Shown in pieces: positions 36,176-45,680 of a DNA stretch of 64,000 nt. The DNA comes from Natrarchaeobaculum aegyptiacum (lineage in GTDB: Archaea; Halobacteriota; Halobacteria; Halobacteriales; Natrialbaceae): positions 3,844,001 to 3,908,000 of the forward strand of contig NZ_CP019893.1 in the NCBI RefSeq assembly GCF_002156705.1, read 5' to 3'. The first letter of the stretch is position 1. Each line of letters opens with the position of its first letter. Under the pieces are notes generated by a model. The model was not told the origin of the DNA. It searched no databases and worked only from the letters and a program-made list of their open reading frames with translations. The translations under genes were made by a program, and so were the position numbers.

Positions 36176-36838
36176 CTACCCGGACCACTCGATCCGAAAC
36201 ACTTCCACCTCGAGTTCCGCCTGCGCTGCGGTGTGAAAGTCGAACCGGTGTTCGACCGGGAACGGAGCGCGAAACGCGTGGGTGACCTCTCCACCAGCGT
36301 CGGCCACAAAGGACTCCACGAACGACTGACTCCCCGTATTGTGGATCGTATAGGAGACGGCAGCGATCTCACGCGCCGTCTCGAGAAACGCCCGGTCGGC
36401 GTGTCGATTGCCGTGCTGGGCACCAAAGGGCGGATTCGACACCACCGTCGCGCGTGAACAGTCGAACGGATGGCGGGTGACGTCGCCCTGAACCCACTCG
36501 AGGCGTGAGGCAATCGTCGTCTCGGTGCCGACTCGGCGTACGTTCTCGCGGGCCACGGCGAGCGCGGAGCGATCCACGTCGATGCCGACCACCGACGGCG
36601 CGCCGGCGAGTGCGGCCCCGATCCCGAGAACACCCGTGCCGGTGCCGAGGTCTACGATCGGCTGTGACCCACTACCAGTCTCACCGCCCTCGAGATCGCC
36701 CTGCACGCGGGCGAGATGAATGACGTGTGCCGCGAGTTCAGCCGGCGTCAGGTACTGCTCGAGGTCCGCCGTCGGATCGGTGAAGTCGGCGAGCGCCTCG
36801 AGCCTGCGGGCGAGTTCGCGTCGGTCGGGACCTCTCAT
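36176..36838 (-). CDS. METTL5-type SAM-dependent methyltransferase
   Basis: A 220-residue Rossmann methyltransferase. Text: LEQYLTPAELAAHVIHLA, the SAM loop VDLGTGTGVLGIGAALAG, the acidic VVGIDVDRSAL and the catalytic VVSNPPFGAQHGNRHADRAFL. The NPPF motif and overall length match METTL5, the eukaryotic 18S rRNA m6A enzyme; an rRNA adenine target is therefore likely. The start overlaps a TGA by ATGA, hinting at an upstream short coding region. Confidence 0.88.
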   Translation of the reverse strand: MRGPDRRELARRLEALADFTDPTADLEQYLTPAELAAHVIHLARVQGDLEGGETGSGSQPIVDLGTGTGVLGIGAALAGAPSVVGIDVDRSALAVARENVRRVGTETTIASRLEWVQGDVTRHPFDCSRATVVSNPPFGAQHGNRHADRAFLETAREIAAVSYTIHNTGSQSFVESFVADAGGEVTHAFRAPFPVEHRFDFHTAAQAELEVEVFRIEWSG

Positions 36839-37140
36839 GCCAGCGTGATCACCTCTCTACGGCCCCCCGGGTGTACGTCACTCGGGATCGCGATACCAGC
36901 CCGGAACCCTCGCTGGCGCTCTCGTTCCGTAACCGACCCCGGTCTCCGGGCCCGCGACTGATTCATACCGAACGAGAGGAGACCCGCGACAAAAACCGTG
37001 GTGATGGCGCGACTCGAGACGTGGGTAGCGACCAGAGCCCCACAACGGCAAGTGCGAGTATCGCCAGCCGTGGACACCTCGCGACACGGTGACGAAACAG
37101 GTGACCTAGAGTTAAGACCTGTCCGAGAAAATACCCTCTC
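36839..37140. other. Intergenic region with one doubtful 43-codon frame
   Basis: A minus-strand ATG at 36966 opens 43 codons whose TGA (36835-36837) overlaps the METTL5-like start as ATGA. The product is basic and has no recognisable domain. The plus-strand part ends in the promoter of the zinc-ribbon gene, with GTTAAGAC about 28 nt before its ATG. Confidence 0.3.
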
Positions 37141-37341
37141 ATGGACGAGTGTCCCCGGTGTCAGCGCTCGCTCGAGACGCTGTCCCTCGGCGACGCCTCG
37201 ACCGTCACCTGTCCACACTGTGGGTACGCAGACGTCCCCGTCGAGCACGACAGCGAGGTCGACGATCCGGAATCCTGGCAGGACGCGTTCAACAGATTCT
37301 ACGATCATCAGCGCCGCCGGGTCGAGCGCGAGGATCGATAG
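37141..37341 (+). CDS. Small zinc-ribbon protein
   Basis: A 66-residue protein. One zinc ribbon is formed by CPRCQRS (residues 4-7) and CPHCGYA (about residues 28-31). The C-terminus is a charged helix, DPESWQDAFNRFYDHQRRRVERE. Small CPxC proteins like this are common in haloarchaea, and several affect growth or biofilm, but this one has no assigned role. It appears monocistronic with a leaderless promoter. Confidence 0.8.
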   Translation: MDECPRCQRSLETLSLGDASTVTCPHCGYADVPVEHDSEVDDPESWQDAFNRFYDHQRRRVEREDR

Positions 37342-37448
37342 CGCGTCAGCTCCAGCTGGTGGCACACAGTCGCGCAGTCACACGCTCTGTCGGAACTGTG
37401 ATCGAACACTCGAGAAGAAGAACGTCAACCGACAGGGGTACCGAGCAG

Positions 37449-38480
37449 TTATTCGGCGGCTGCTTCCGCTTCCGCGTCCTCGACTTCCTCTTCGTGTTCG
37501 ACGTCCTCGTCGGAGCGCGCAGCGACCAGTCCACCGCGAGCGACGCTGTAGAGTGGTTCGTTGGCGTGGCTGACGCCGCTGATCGAGAACGGGATGTTCG
37601 CGTCTTCGAGGTGGTCACGGAACAGCGCCTCGAAGCCGCTGGGACTCGAGGTGCCGCCGGTGACGACGACTGGCACGTCGAGGCCCTCTTCGACGTCCTC
37701 GTCGTCGACTTCCGTCACGATGTTCTCGACGACGTAGTCGAGCAGGTTCTCGTAGTAGATCGACAGCGCGCCTTCGACGCCGCCGACGTCCGTGGTGAAG
37801 TCGAGTTCGAAGTCGTCTTCCTTGATGGAGGTGACCTTGTCGACGGGAGTGCCGGTCGCGCGAGCGGCCTGTTCGTCGACCCAGTCGCCACCGCGGGCGA
37901 CGGAGAACTTCATGACGGGGACTGCGTAGTAGGCCAGACAGACGTTCGTCATCCCGGCACCGAAGGAGATACCGAGGCCGGTGAAGTTGTTGTCCGCGAG
38001 TTCGCTATAGATGACCGACATTCCCTCGTTGATGGGTTCTGCGTCGTAACCCATGTCGTTTAGGAAGGATTCGATCGTCTTCTGGTGGTACAGCGTCGAG
38101 AGGTCCGAGTCGATCGGGTCGGCCGGCGTCGAGAAGTACAGTTTCTCGTCCGGATAGGCGGGCTCGCCGACGACCTGCTCGATGATCAGTTTCATCATCG
38201 GGATCGCGCTCTGCTCGTCGTTCGAGAGGATCCCGTGTTTCATCGGGCGGCGAGTCTCCTTGTTGAAGATATTCGCGAAGTTCAACGCGTCGTCGCCGAC
38301 GACGTACACCTTGTCGTCCTTGCGGATGTGGAGGACTTCGCTTCGCGAGAGCATCTGCTCGGCCATGTCCGAGTACTCGATCTCGACGAAGGAGTTGCGC
38401 TGTTGCACGAATACCGTATCGGTGCCATCCTGCTGTGCAGACAGGATGTTCATCGTACCGACGTCTAGGCCTTTGGCCAT
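37449..38480 (-). CDS. Actin/MreB-superfamily ATPase (volactin/salactin-like)
   Basis: A 343-residue protein of the actin-Hsp70-MreB superfamily. Phosphate-1 region [14 protein letters not shown], a connect region [12 protein letters not shown], phosphate-2 [20 protein letters not shown], and the adenosine loop [19 protein letters not shown] are in the proper order. The C-terminus is an acidic tail. This matches haloarchaeal actin homologues studied as cytoskeletal filaments (salactin in Halobacterium, volactin in Haloferax), though which lineage it belongs to needs a tree. The upstream gene on the same strand encodes a DUF7139-like membrane protein that could be a partner. Confidence 0.85.
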   Translation of the reverse strand: MAKGLDVGTMNILSAQQDGTDTVFVQQRNSFVEIEYSDMAEQMLSRSEVLHIRKDDKVYVVGDDALNFANIFNKETRRPMKHGILSNDEQSAIPMMKLIIEQVVGEPAYPDEKLYFSTPADPIDSDLSTLYHQKTIESFLNDMGYDAEPINEGMSVIYSELADNNFTGLGISFGAGMTNVCLAYYAVPVMKFSVARGGDWVDEQAARATGTPVDKVTSIKEDDFELDFTTDVGGVEGALSIYYENLLDYVVENIVTEVDDEDVEEGLDVPVVVTGGTSSPSGFEALFRDHLEDANIPFSISGVSHANEPLYSVARGGLVAARSDEDVEHEEEVEDAEAEAAAE

Positions 38481-38502
38481 AGTTGGCCAAGGTTACCGAC
38501 GG

Positions 38503-38510
38503 ATTATAAA
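38503..38510 (-). promoter_or_regulatory. TATA box of the actin-like gene
   Basis: TTTATAAT on the minus strand, 23-30 nt upstream of the ATG at 38480, indicates an independent leaderless promoter for the actin homologue. Confidence 0.55.
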
Positions 38511-38578
38511 TCTATGTGCCTTAATACCATCGGCCGTTTACACCAGTCGAAGCGACAGATTCGACCCACTGTCAGCGG

Positions 38579-39511
38579 TTAATTACGTCCGAGAAGTGAC
38601 CGAACGCGGTTTCGAAGCGTTTCCAGAAGGCCCTCCTCGGTCTCGGCACCGCTCTCGAGTTCGGCGCCGTCTGGTCCCTCCTCGGCCATCCGCTGAGTGC
38701 GCAACTCGCGCAACTTGGCGGTCTGGTCCTCGACGGACTCACTCGAGGTCGTCTTCTTCTTCTCGCCGCCTTTCAGTCCCTTGAGGCCGGCGACCTGTTC
38801 GTCCACGCCCGACGACCGGGTCGTCTTCGCGGTGACGTCGACGTTCACGTCGTCGAACTCGTGGGTCTCGAACTGCAACTGCGTGTTGTCGGACTTCTCG
38901 ACGCCACCCCAGGAGAGTTCGACGCCGTCCATCGCCGCGTCGATGTCGCGGCGAATCTCCTCGTCGGTGTAGGATTCTGCCTCCTCCTCGGCGTCGGCGT
39001 CTGATTCGTCCGCCGACTCGATTACGTCCACAGACCGGGCCAGCTCGAGGTAGTGAGCGATGAGCGCAGCCCCTGTCGAGGCCGTGACGCCGGCGACGCC
39101 GACCGCGTAGGTGACGACGACCTCGAGCGTGTAGTCCTGGCCGTGGAAGTACCAGTCCTCGGGATAGGCGTAGACGAACCCGGCAGCGGCAACGATCGTG
39201 AGCACGACCCCAGCCATCGACGTGTACCGAACCTTCCGGTCGGCTGGCAACAGAACGACGATGCCGAGCATGGTGATGGGAAGCGCCGCCATCACGAGCG
39301 CGTACGCGGGCCGAACGCTCGCGTAGTACGCGTCGGTGTGGGTCTCGAGCGTCGCGCTCCAGAGGAACAGCGCCAGGGCGACGACTGCGAGTCCGATGCC
39401 CCCGAGGAAGAGACTGAATCCGAGGTAGACGTCGGTTCGATCCTCCGGTTCGCCGATATACCGGCGGTAGAGGGCAAAGAGACGTCCGTTTTCGAGCGAA
39501 TCCGCTGCCAT
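38579..39511 (-). CDS. DUF7139-like membrane protein
   Basis: A 310-residue protein. Four helices lie in the N-terminal half (VYLGFSLFLGGIGLAVVALA, AYALVMAALPITMLGIVVLL, SMAGVVLTIVAAAGFVYAY, VVVTYAVGVAGVTASTGAAL). The cytoplasmic half is charged: DEEIRRDIDAAMDGVELSWGG, VEKSDNTQLQFETHEFDDV, then a Lys-rich KGGEKKKT and an acidic end. The ATG at 39511 is preferred over a TTG 15 nt upstream. It neighbours the actin-like gene, and a membrane tether for the filament is a reasonable guess but not shown. Confidence 0.75.
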   Translation of the reverse strand: MAADSLENGRLFALYRRYIGEPEDRTDVYLGFSLFLGGIGLAVVALALFLWSATLETHTDAYYASVRPAYALVMAALPITMLGIVVLLPADRKVRYTSMAGVVLTIVAAAGFVYAYPEDWYFHGQDYTLEVVVTYAVGVAGVTASTGAALIAHYLELARSVDVIESADESDADAEEEAESYTDEEIRRDIDAAMDGVELSWGGVEKSDNTQLQFETHEFDDVNVDVTAKTTRSSGVDEQVAGLKGLKGGEKKKTTSSESVEDQTAKLRELRTQRMAEEGPDGAELESGAETEEGLLETLRNRVRSLLGRN

Positions 39512-39646
39512 TACACCCTGCTTCAAACTCCAGTACCATGACTGTTGGGTCAGCGCTGACGGTCACGGTGAGCGACTGGTCGAGTCCTCGCGCGTGACTA
39601 TTCGAAAAGCGCCGCCGTTATACCGCCCCAGCCGTTAGGACGTCCA

Positions 39647-40696
39647 ATGAGTCAGGAGTCGGCGCAGACGGACGGGGACCTCAGGAATACCGGGATGGCC
39701 CTCAAACACGATCGGGAGTGGGACTACGAACTCGAGCGAATCGTCGACGCCATCGAAGAGCGAGACGCCAGCAAGGTAGGCCTGCAGTTTCCCGAAGGGC
39801 TGAAACGCCGCGGCCCCGCCGTGGCCGACGACCTCCGGGAACTCGCCGACGACGACGTCACCTTCATGCTCTCGGGCCAGCCCTGTTACGGTGCCTGTGA
39901 CCTCGACACCTATCTGATGAAGCGTACGGACGTCTTCGTTCACTTCGGCCACTCGCCGATGAAGGACACGGACAAGGTGATCTACGTGCCGCTGTTCTCG
40001 AACGTCGAGGTCACACCGATCATGGAAGAAGCACTCGAGACGCTCGAGTCTCCCGACGAGACTGGGGAGGTCGGTCTCGTCACGACCGCCCAGCACATGA
40101 ATCGCTACGAGGAGATGACCGAGTTCCTCGAAGAGCGAGGGTACGAAGTCCACAGCCGACGCGGCGACGAACGTCTGACACACGAGGGACAGGTTCTCGG
40201 CTGCAACTACGCGAGCGCGGACGTGCCCGCAGATCAGGTCCTCTACGTCGGCGGCGGCAAGTTCCACCCGCTCGGGCTGGCGATGGAACACCCCGACAAG
40301 CACGTCGTCATCGCCGATCCCGTCAACAACGTCGTCACCGTCGCGGACACGGAGAAGTTCATGAAACAGCGCTTCGGTGCCGTCCACCGCGCGATGGACG
40401 CCGAGAAGTGGGGCGTCATCTTCTGTACCAAGATCGGACAGGGCCGCTGGGAAACGGCTCAGGAGATCCTCGCCGACAACGACGACGCCTACCTCATCAC
40501 GATGGACGAGGTCACTCCCGACCGCCTCCGCAACTTCGACATGGACGCGTTCGTCAACACCGGCTGTCCCCGGATCACGACTGACGACGGCCCGCAGTTC
40601 CACAAACCGATGCTCACTCCCGGCGAGTACGAGATCGCGGTGGGGAACAAGCCACTTGAGGAGCTCTCATTCGACACGTTCCACGGAACCTGGTAG
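39647..40696 (+). CDS. dph2: Diphthamide biosynthesis enzyme Dph2
   Basis: A 349-residue radical-SAM-like [4Fe-4S] enzyme. It transfers the 3-amino-3-carboxypropyl group from SAM to a His of translation factor aEF2. The three cluster cysteines sit in GQPCYGACDLDTYL, VLGCNYASAD and FVNTGCPRITTDDG. Text such as LQFPEGLKRRGPAVADDL and HFGHSPMKDTDKVIYVPLFS matches the archaeal homodimer type. It is the first step of diphthamide synthesis; dph5 and dph6 are not here. Confidence 0.96.
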   Translation: MSQESAQTDGDLRNTGMALKHDREWDYELERIVDAIEERDASKVGLQFPEGLKRRGPAVADDLRELADDDVTFMLSGQPCYGACDLDTYLMKRTDVFVHFGHSPMKDTDKVIYVPLFSNVEVTPIMEEALETLESPDETGEVGLVTTAQHMNRYEEMTEFLEERGYEVHSRRGDERLTHEGQVLGCNYASADVPADQVLYVGGGKFHPLGLAMEHPDKHVVIADPVNNVVTVADTEKFMKQRFGAVHRAMDAEKWGVIFCTKIGQGRWETAQEILADNDDAYLITMDEVTPDRLRNFDMDAFVNTGCPRITTDDGPQFHKPMLTPGEYEIAVGNKPLEELSFDTFHGTW

Positions 40697-40824
40697 GCCG
40701 GACTGATCGGGTCTCTCCTCGACGGTTCTGGTCCGGTCTCCAGCTAGTTCGCTCGGTCAATTCGATTCGCTACTGTCCCGCAGAGACGACAACACTTACC
40801 CGTTCAGTCCGCACACTCACCCAC

Positions 40825-41664
40825 ATGACACAGATCCAGAGCGACTGGGACGACTGGCTCGTCCGCGACGTCGAAGACGCCAGCCCCGACGGCGTCGCCG
40901 TCTGGTACCTCGGTTGCAACGGCTTCGTGATCAAGGGGTCCGACGGAACGACGATCTACGTCGACCCGTATCTCGGACTCGGCGACCCGCCACGGACCGT
41001 CCGGATGATCCCCGTCCCGTTCGATCCGACCGACGTCACGGAGGCAGACGCCGTCTTCGCGACCCACGAACACACCGATCACGTCCACGGCCCCAGCCAG
41101 GCACCCATCCTCGGGGCCACCGGCGGGACCTTCTACGGCCCAGACGATAGCGTCGCAGTCGCGCGCGAAGACGAATCGTGGACCGACCAGTGGGATCTCG
41201 AGTCAGACCAGTTCGCCGAAGTCACGGAAGGTGACACCCTCGAGGTTGGCGAGTTCACGGTCCACGTCGAGTCGGCGAACGACCCCGACGCGACCCACCC
41301 GGTGAGCTACGTTTTCGAACACGACGCGGGCACCATATTCCACGGCGGCGACACCAGGCCGAGCGACGAGTTCGATCGCATCGGCGAGGAATACGACCTC
41401 GACCTCGGCATCCTCGCGTTCGGAACCGTGGGACAGATCCCCGACAAACAGACGCGCGAACCCAAACGCACCCGCTGGTACAACGACGAGAACCAGATCG
41501 TCGAGGCCGCAGCCGCACTCGAACTCGAGGCGCTCCTGCCGAGCCACTGGGACATGTGGCGCGGACTCACCTCCGACCCGAAAGTGCTCCACCACCACGC
41601 GAAGAGTTTCGCCTACCCCCGACGACTCGAGCTGGTCGAAATTGGCGACCGCGTCGACCTCTGA
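40825..41664 (+). CDS. MBL-fold metallo-hydrolase (UlaG-like)
   Basis: A 279-residue metallo-beta-lactamase-fold protein. Metal ligands are visible: the HxHxDH motif in FATHEHTDHVHG, a later Asp in FHGGDTRPSDEF and the final His in LLPSHWDMWRGL. The opening VWYLGCNGFVIKGSDGTTIYVDPYL resembles UlaG/L-ascorbate-6-phosphate lactonase-type members. The natural substrate is unknown, and ascorbate use is unlikely in haloarchaea. Confidence 0.88.
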   Translation: MTQIQSDWDDWLVRDVEDASPDGVAVWYLGCNGFVIKGSDGTTIYVDPYLGLGDPPRTVRMIPVPFDPTDVTEADAVFATHEHTDHVHGPSQAPILGATGGTFYGPDDSVAVAREDESWTDQWDLESDQFAEVTEGDTLEVGEFTVHVESANDPDATHPVSYVFEHDAGTIFHGGDTRPSDEFDRIGEEYDLDLGILAFGTVGQIPDKQTREPKRTRWYNDENQIVEAAAALELEALLPSHWDMWRGLTSDPKVLHHHAKSFAYPRRLELVEIGDRVDL

Positions 41665-41819
41665 TACAGTCGCCCGTCCGTCAGTTCCAGTGGGGCCGCC
41701 GCTCGAATCGCGGTCCCATCGGGACATCGATACAGCAGTCCGGATGAGTTGACGACCGAGACGGGGAGATCGGAACCTGCCTCCGGACAAATGATTTTTG
41801 TGTGATACTGTCCGCACCA

Positions 41820-41827
41820 TTTATAGT
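41820..41827 (+). promoter_or_regulatory. TATA box of the coiled-coil acidic protein gene
   Basis: TTTATAGT centred about 28 nt before the ATG at 41851, in a short AT-rich patch, is a good haloarchaeal TATA box. Confidence 0.5.
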
Positions 41828-41850
41828 AATGGTATGGTAACGTTGTCCGC

Positions 41851-43626
41851 ATGAGTAACACCGCCGACGCGGACGGCGTGATCGAGGTCAGTGCTGACGG
41901 GTTGACCGTCAGGAAATCGTTCACGGCGGAGGAGTTTCCCGTTCCTGCGATCCAGTTCGAAATCACCTCAGAGCGCGACGAGCAGGTGGCCTTTCGGCTC
42001 TCCGAGGACATCCCGGAAGGGTTCCCAATGGACAAGGTCGGCTTCCACCCGGATTACCACAGCGACGACTGGACGGCCTATCAGGACAACCACGTCGAGT
42101 TCACCGGCACGATCGATCCCGGCAGCACGCTCGTGACGGTCTACGGTATCCGGATCGACGACGAGAGCGAGGCCGCGGCGTTCATGACCGAACCCGACGT
42201 CGTCGAGAGCGGCCCCGGAGATGCCTCGAGCGTCGATGCCGCGGAAGTCGACGAGGGGGTCATCGAGAGCATCGTCTCCGACGACCGCAACCAGCCGGTC
42301 AAAGACATGCTCTCGGGAGCCTCCGCGGCCGTCCCCGGACTCGACGCAGAAGACGAAGACGACGAGAACGAACCAGTCTCACTCGGCGACGAGGCAGAGG
42401 ACCTCGACCTCGACCTCGGTGACGTCGACGTCGAACCGGATCCGGACCCGCTCGGAGAACCGGGAGACGATACCGAAGACGACGCCCCCGACATCGACCT
42501 CGGGTTCACCGAAGACGAGATCCCAGCGCCCACCGATCCCGGAGCCGAGGAGGAGACGATCGAACTGGCCGATCCGACCGACGCCGATTCGCAAGTCGAG
42601 GAACCAGAGATCGAACTCGACCTCGAGTCGGCGATCGACGACGCCGACACCGGAGACGCCCTCGAAACGGCAGAAGCCGAATCCGACGCCGACACCGGAG
42701 ACGCCGACGCCGGGGCGGTGGCCGACGAAGCCGAAGCTGAAACCGAAACCGAAGCGGTGGAACTGGCGGAGGCAGACTCGCCGACCGCCGCGCCGGACGA
42801 GCCAGCCTCGAGTTCGGACGACCTCGAGGAGACGGTGGACGACGCGCCTGTCGACGTCGAAGCAGACGCAGTCGAAGACGATGCAGGCGAGGCCGACGAG
42901 CCCGTGGCCGCAGACGAGCCCACAGCGGAATCGGCCGCCGAGCCGACGATCGACCTCGAGCCCGGTGCGGTCGCTGCCCATCTCGCAGCCGAACTCCGCG
43001 ACGGTGCGGTCGACGACGGCGACCTCGAGGTGCTCAAAGCCGAACTCGACCTCGGGGATGCCGACGAAGAGGAGTCCAACCTCGAGCAGGTCAAACTCGA
43101 CCACCTCCAGTCGCGCGTCGAGGAGGTCGCCGCCTACACGAGCGCCCTCGAGGAGTTCATCGGCGACCACGGTACCGGGAAACAGCTCATCGAGGACCTG
43201 ACCGAGCAAATCGATCGCGTCAAAGCAGAGTTCGATGCGTTCGACGACAGACTCGAGACGACAGAATCACAGGTCGAGTCCAATACGGACGGACTCGAGG
43301 CCGTCGAGACCGAAATCGAGACGCTCACCGGATGGTCGACCGACCTCGAGGATACTATCGAAGCGGTCGACTCCGACGTAACCGAGGTTCGAGACGACGT
43401 GTCGGGCCTCGAGGGGACGGTCGACGACATCGAGACGGCCGTGTCGGATCTCGAGGGCGACCTCGCAGCCGTCGACGACGACGTCGACGAACTCGCAGAC
43501 GACGTCGAGGATCTGGAAGACGACCTCGCGGACGTCGAATCCGAACTGGAAGACGTGGAGGCCGCCGTGACGGACATCCAGGACTGGCGCGACCAGCTCG
43601 GTTCGATGTTCGCAAGCGACGACTGA
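41851..43626 (+). CDS. Large acidic protein with C-terminal coiled coil
   Basis: A 591-residue cytoplasmic protein in three parts. Residues 1-100 are a compact beta-rich domain (IEVSADGLTVRKSFTAEEFP, FEITSERDEQVAFRLSEDIP, WTAYQDNHVEFTGTIDPGST). Residues 100-375 are an extremely acidic Asp/Glu/Ala/Pro linker. Residues 395-585 are heptad-rich coiled coil (VESNTDGLEAVETEIETL, VDELADDVEDLEDDLADVES). No membrane segment or signal is present. This architecture suits a structural scaffold, for example for chromosomes, the division site or motility, but there is no direct evidence. The following HisG-like gene is 204 bp away. Confidence 0.75.
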   Translation: MSNTADADGVIEVSADGLTVRKSFTAEEFPVPAIQFEITSERDEQVAFRLSEDIPEGFPMDKVGFHPDYHSDDWTAYQDNHVEFTGTIDPGSTLVTVYGIRIDDESEAAAFMTEPDVVESGPGDASSVDAAEVDEGVIESIVSDDRNQPVKDMLSGASAAVPGLDAEDEDDENEPVSLGDEAEDLDLDLGDVDVEPDPDPLGEPGDDTEDDAPDIDLGFTEDEIPAPTDPGAEEETIELADPTDADSQVEEPEIELDLESAIDDADTGDALETAEAESDADTGDADAGAVADEAEAETETEAVELAEADSPTAAPDEPASSSDDLEETVDDAPVDVEADAVEDDAGEADEPVAADEPTAESAAEPTIDLEPGAVAAHLAAELRDGAVDDGDLEVLKAELDLGDADEEESNLEQVKLDHLQSRVEEVAAYTSALEEFIGDHGTGKQLIEDLTEQIDRVKAEFDAFDDRLETTESQVESNTDGLEAVETEIETLTGWSTDLEDTIEAVDSDVTEVRDDVSGLEGTVDDIETAVSDLEGDLAAVDDDVDELADDVEDLEDDLADVESELEDVEAAVTDIQDWRDQLGSMFASDD

Positions 43627-43830
43627 TCCGGATCGCTTCGATCCCTCGATCGTCGTTCGGCTACTCGTTTTCGACCGGTTTCGCGATTGTATCCAGTGTG
43701 GGACTCGAGTCGGACAGCAACTGGGCGATGGCGTCAGTGCCTCCGTCGGCGACCGACGTCGAGACGACATCGGTCGTGCCCGTCCCGGAAAACGCAACTC
43801 GTTTATCCGTCGCCACTCGAGACGAGGTCG

Positions 43831-44775
43831 ATGGGCGAGACTATCCCGATCGCCGTCCCTCGCAAGGGACGCCCGCTCGAGTCGGTGCTCGATCGCATCG
43901 CTCGACGGCTCGACGTGGCCGATCTCGCTGACGAGATCACGTCGACGCTCCGCCACGAGAAAGCCCTCACCAAGGGGACGATCGAACCCGACGAGCGGTC
44001 AGTGTACCATCGTCTCGCCGACTACAGTTCCGTCGACCGGCCGACAGCTCCCGAGTACACCCTCTTGCGGGACGACCGGGCGGGCAAACCACGCCGAATC
44101 GTCTTCGACAGTGTGACCATCCCGCTCGAGGGTGCGACGGCCGTCGACGGCATCGAGGACGTTCCCGACGACGCGGCGATCCAGCTCGTCGGTCGCGAAG
44201 AACCGTTCCGCGCGCTTCGAACCCACGAGTTCGCGCTGGGATTCGACAGCGCCGACCTCGTGTTGGAGGAAGTCGTCGAACTGCGACCAGAGCCGCTCGA
44301 GCGGATCGCCGACGTGAACGCCCGGATCGATCCCGTCGATACGGACGTCCGCGTCGTGACGGGGCTCGGCGACACCGTCTACCACACGCTAATGGCGACA
44401 CCGGAAGTCGCCCCCGGCACCGAACCGCTCGACCGTCGGTTCCTCGAGGCCTACGAGGGCCCGCTGTGTATCGAACCCCGGTACGAACGGCTGGTCCGGG
44501 CCGTCCTCGGCACTCGAACGCTCGAGGGCGTCGACTTCCGGTACCCCGAAGAAGGGAGAGAGGAAGAAGCCGCAATCGCCGATACCGGTCTGGGCGTCTA
44601 CCTCACCGTCACCGGTTCGACCGCCAGAGACCACGGCCTCCTGCTTGGCGAACAGCTCTTCCCGAGCGAGACCGTCCTGCTCGAGAACGCTTCTGAACGC
44701 TCACCCACTGTCGACGCTGTTCGCGCACTCTTCGACGGTGCAGACCTCGAGACGGAACTCGCACTCGAGCACTGA
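43831..44775 (+). CDS. Divergent HisG-like protein
   Basis: A 314-residue protein related to ATP phosphoribosyltransferase. The start GETIPIAVPRKGRPLESVLD matches the HisG opening IAVP-KGRL. The later part CIEPRYERLVRAVLG and IADTGLGVYLTVTGSTARDHGLLLGEQLF parallels the HisG pattern VATKYP... and VDIVETGTTLRANGL. The acidic residue of the PRPP loop is changed (LTVTGSTARDHG), so the standard activity is doubtful. A periplasmic-binding-like fold with another ligand is possible. The ATG at 43831 is used; the upstream extension is Arg-rich shadow. Confidence 0.6.
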   Translation: MGETIPIAVPRKGRPLESVLDRIARRLDVADLADEITSTLRHEKALTKGTIEPDERSVYHRLADYSSVDRPTAPEYTLLRDDRAGKPRRIVFDSVTIPLEGATAVDGIEDVPDDAAIQLVGREEPFRALRTHEFALGFDSADLVLEEVVELRPEPLERIADVNARIDPVDTDVRVVTGLGDTVYHTLMATPEVAPGTEPLDRRFLEAYEGPLCIEPRYERLVRAVLGTRTLEGVDFRYPEEGREEEAAIADTGLGVYLTVTGSTARDHGLLLGEQLFPSETVLLENASERSPTVDAVRALFDGADLETELALEH

Positions 44776-44895
44776 TTTTCCCCGCTTCCCGCCACGAGCG
44801 TGAATTCGGGCACGAAGTCGTTTGATCAGCTGTTTTGACACCGCCGTTCGTGTCACCAGTCCAACCACCGACCGTGTAGCGCCCACACTAATCTT

Positions 44896-44920
44896 GGTAT
44901 AGCGAAATAAGGTTTATCAG
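44896..44920 (+). repeat. Left 25-bp inverted repeat
   Basis: Begins GGTATAGCGAAATAAGG and ends TTTATCAG. It pairs with the right copy with two mismatches. A small palindrome ACACAA-ATA-TTGTGT follows at 44932-44946. Confidence 0.8.
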
Positions 44921-44989
44921 ATCAGTATGCGACACAAATATTGTGTATAACCATCGTAAATTGTGTTTCCCGAGGGTGGAAGTGGCCAC

Positions 44990-45680
44990 TCAGAGGCACA
45001 GCGAGTAGATGTGCTCGAGGTACGTCTCCCGAACCCGATCGCCCCAGTCGTGGGTGTAGGTGTCGATGACGTCGCTCGCGACGTCGCCACGGAGGTACTG
45101 GACGATCCCCCGATCACCCGTTCGGTCCCGCAGGTGCGTCGTGAAGAAGTGCCGGAAGTAGTGTGGCGTCACGTTCTCGGTCGTCCCGCCGCCCGTGCGG
45201 TACCACCCGGGCTCTCGAGCGTGTTTCTCGACGACGTAGCGGATATCCGCCGGCGTCAGGCGTTCTCCCCATGAATCACGGGTGTCGAGAAAGAGCGGGT
45301 CCGCCGGCGACACCGGGTCGGGCGGATCGCGAGCCACTCGAGCAGTGCGCGACGAAGCTCATCGTCCAGCGGAATCACCGTCTCCCGCTTCCGCTTGTTC
45401 GAAGCAGTCCGCCGTTCGCCGTTGACCACCGCCCCACGAGCTGGTTCCGACGAAACGTACAGTGAGGACGGCCGTCGATCTAGCTGGACGCGATGGGTCC
45501 ACCCGAGGTCGAGTTCGGGTGTCTCGAGGTGCAGATCCCGAAGATCCAGGTTGCAGCACTCCCCGCCTCGAGCGTCCGTTCGCTCTTGCCGTGGTACTGC
45601 TGGTCCTCGAGGAAGTACCCGATCGGATCGTCGACCTCCGCGGGGGCGTCGAGTCCGGACTCAGTCGCCACGCTCACCAC
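44990..45680 (-). pseudogene. Decayed tyrosine recombinase
   Basis: Minus-strand fragments match the intact recombinase at 46.5-47.6 kb. The N-terminus (DDPIGYFLEDQQYHGKSERTLEA) opens at a GTG at 45680. It then jumps, with loss of about 110 codons, to LDLRDLHLETPELDLGW in another frame, continues with ASNKRKRETVIPLDDELRRALLEW, and ends in a third frame with VTPHYFRHFFTTHLRDRTGD and DTYTHDWGDRVRETYLEHIY. One deletion and at least two frameshifts make it inactive, although the catalytic HxxR and Tyr text survives. Confidence 0.82.

Noticed and set aside
36835-37365. 176-codon minus-strand frame across the zinc-ribbon gene
   Set aside because: Its first half is antisense to the clear zinc-ribbon gene; only the last 43 codons, which overlap the METTL5-like start, remain possible.
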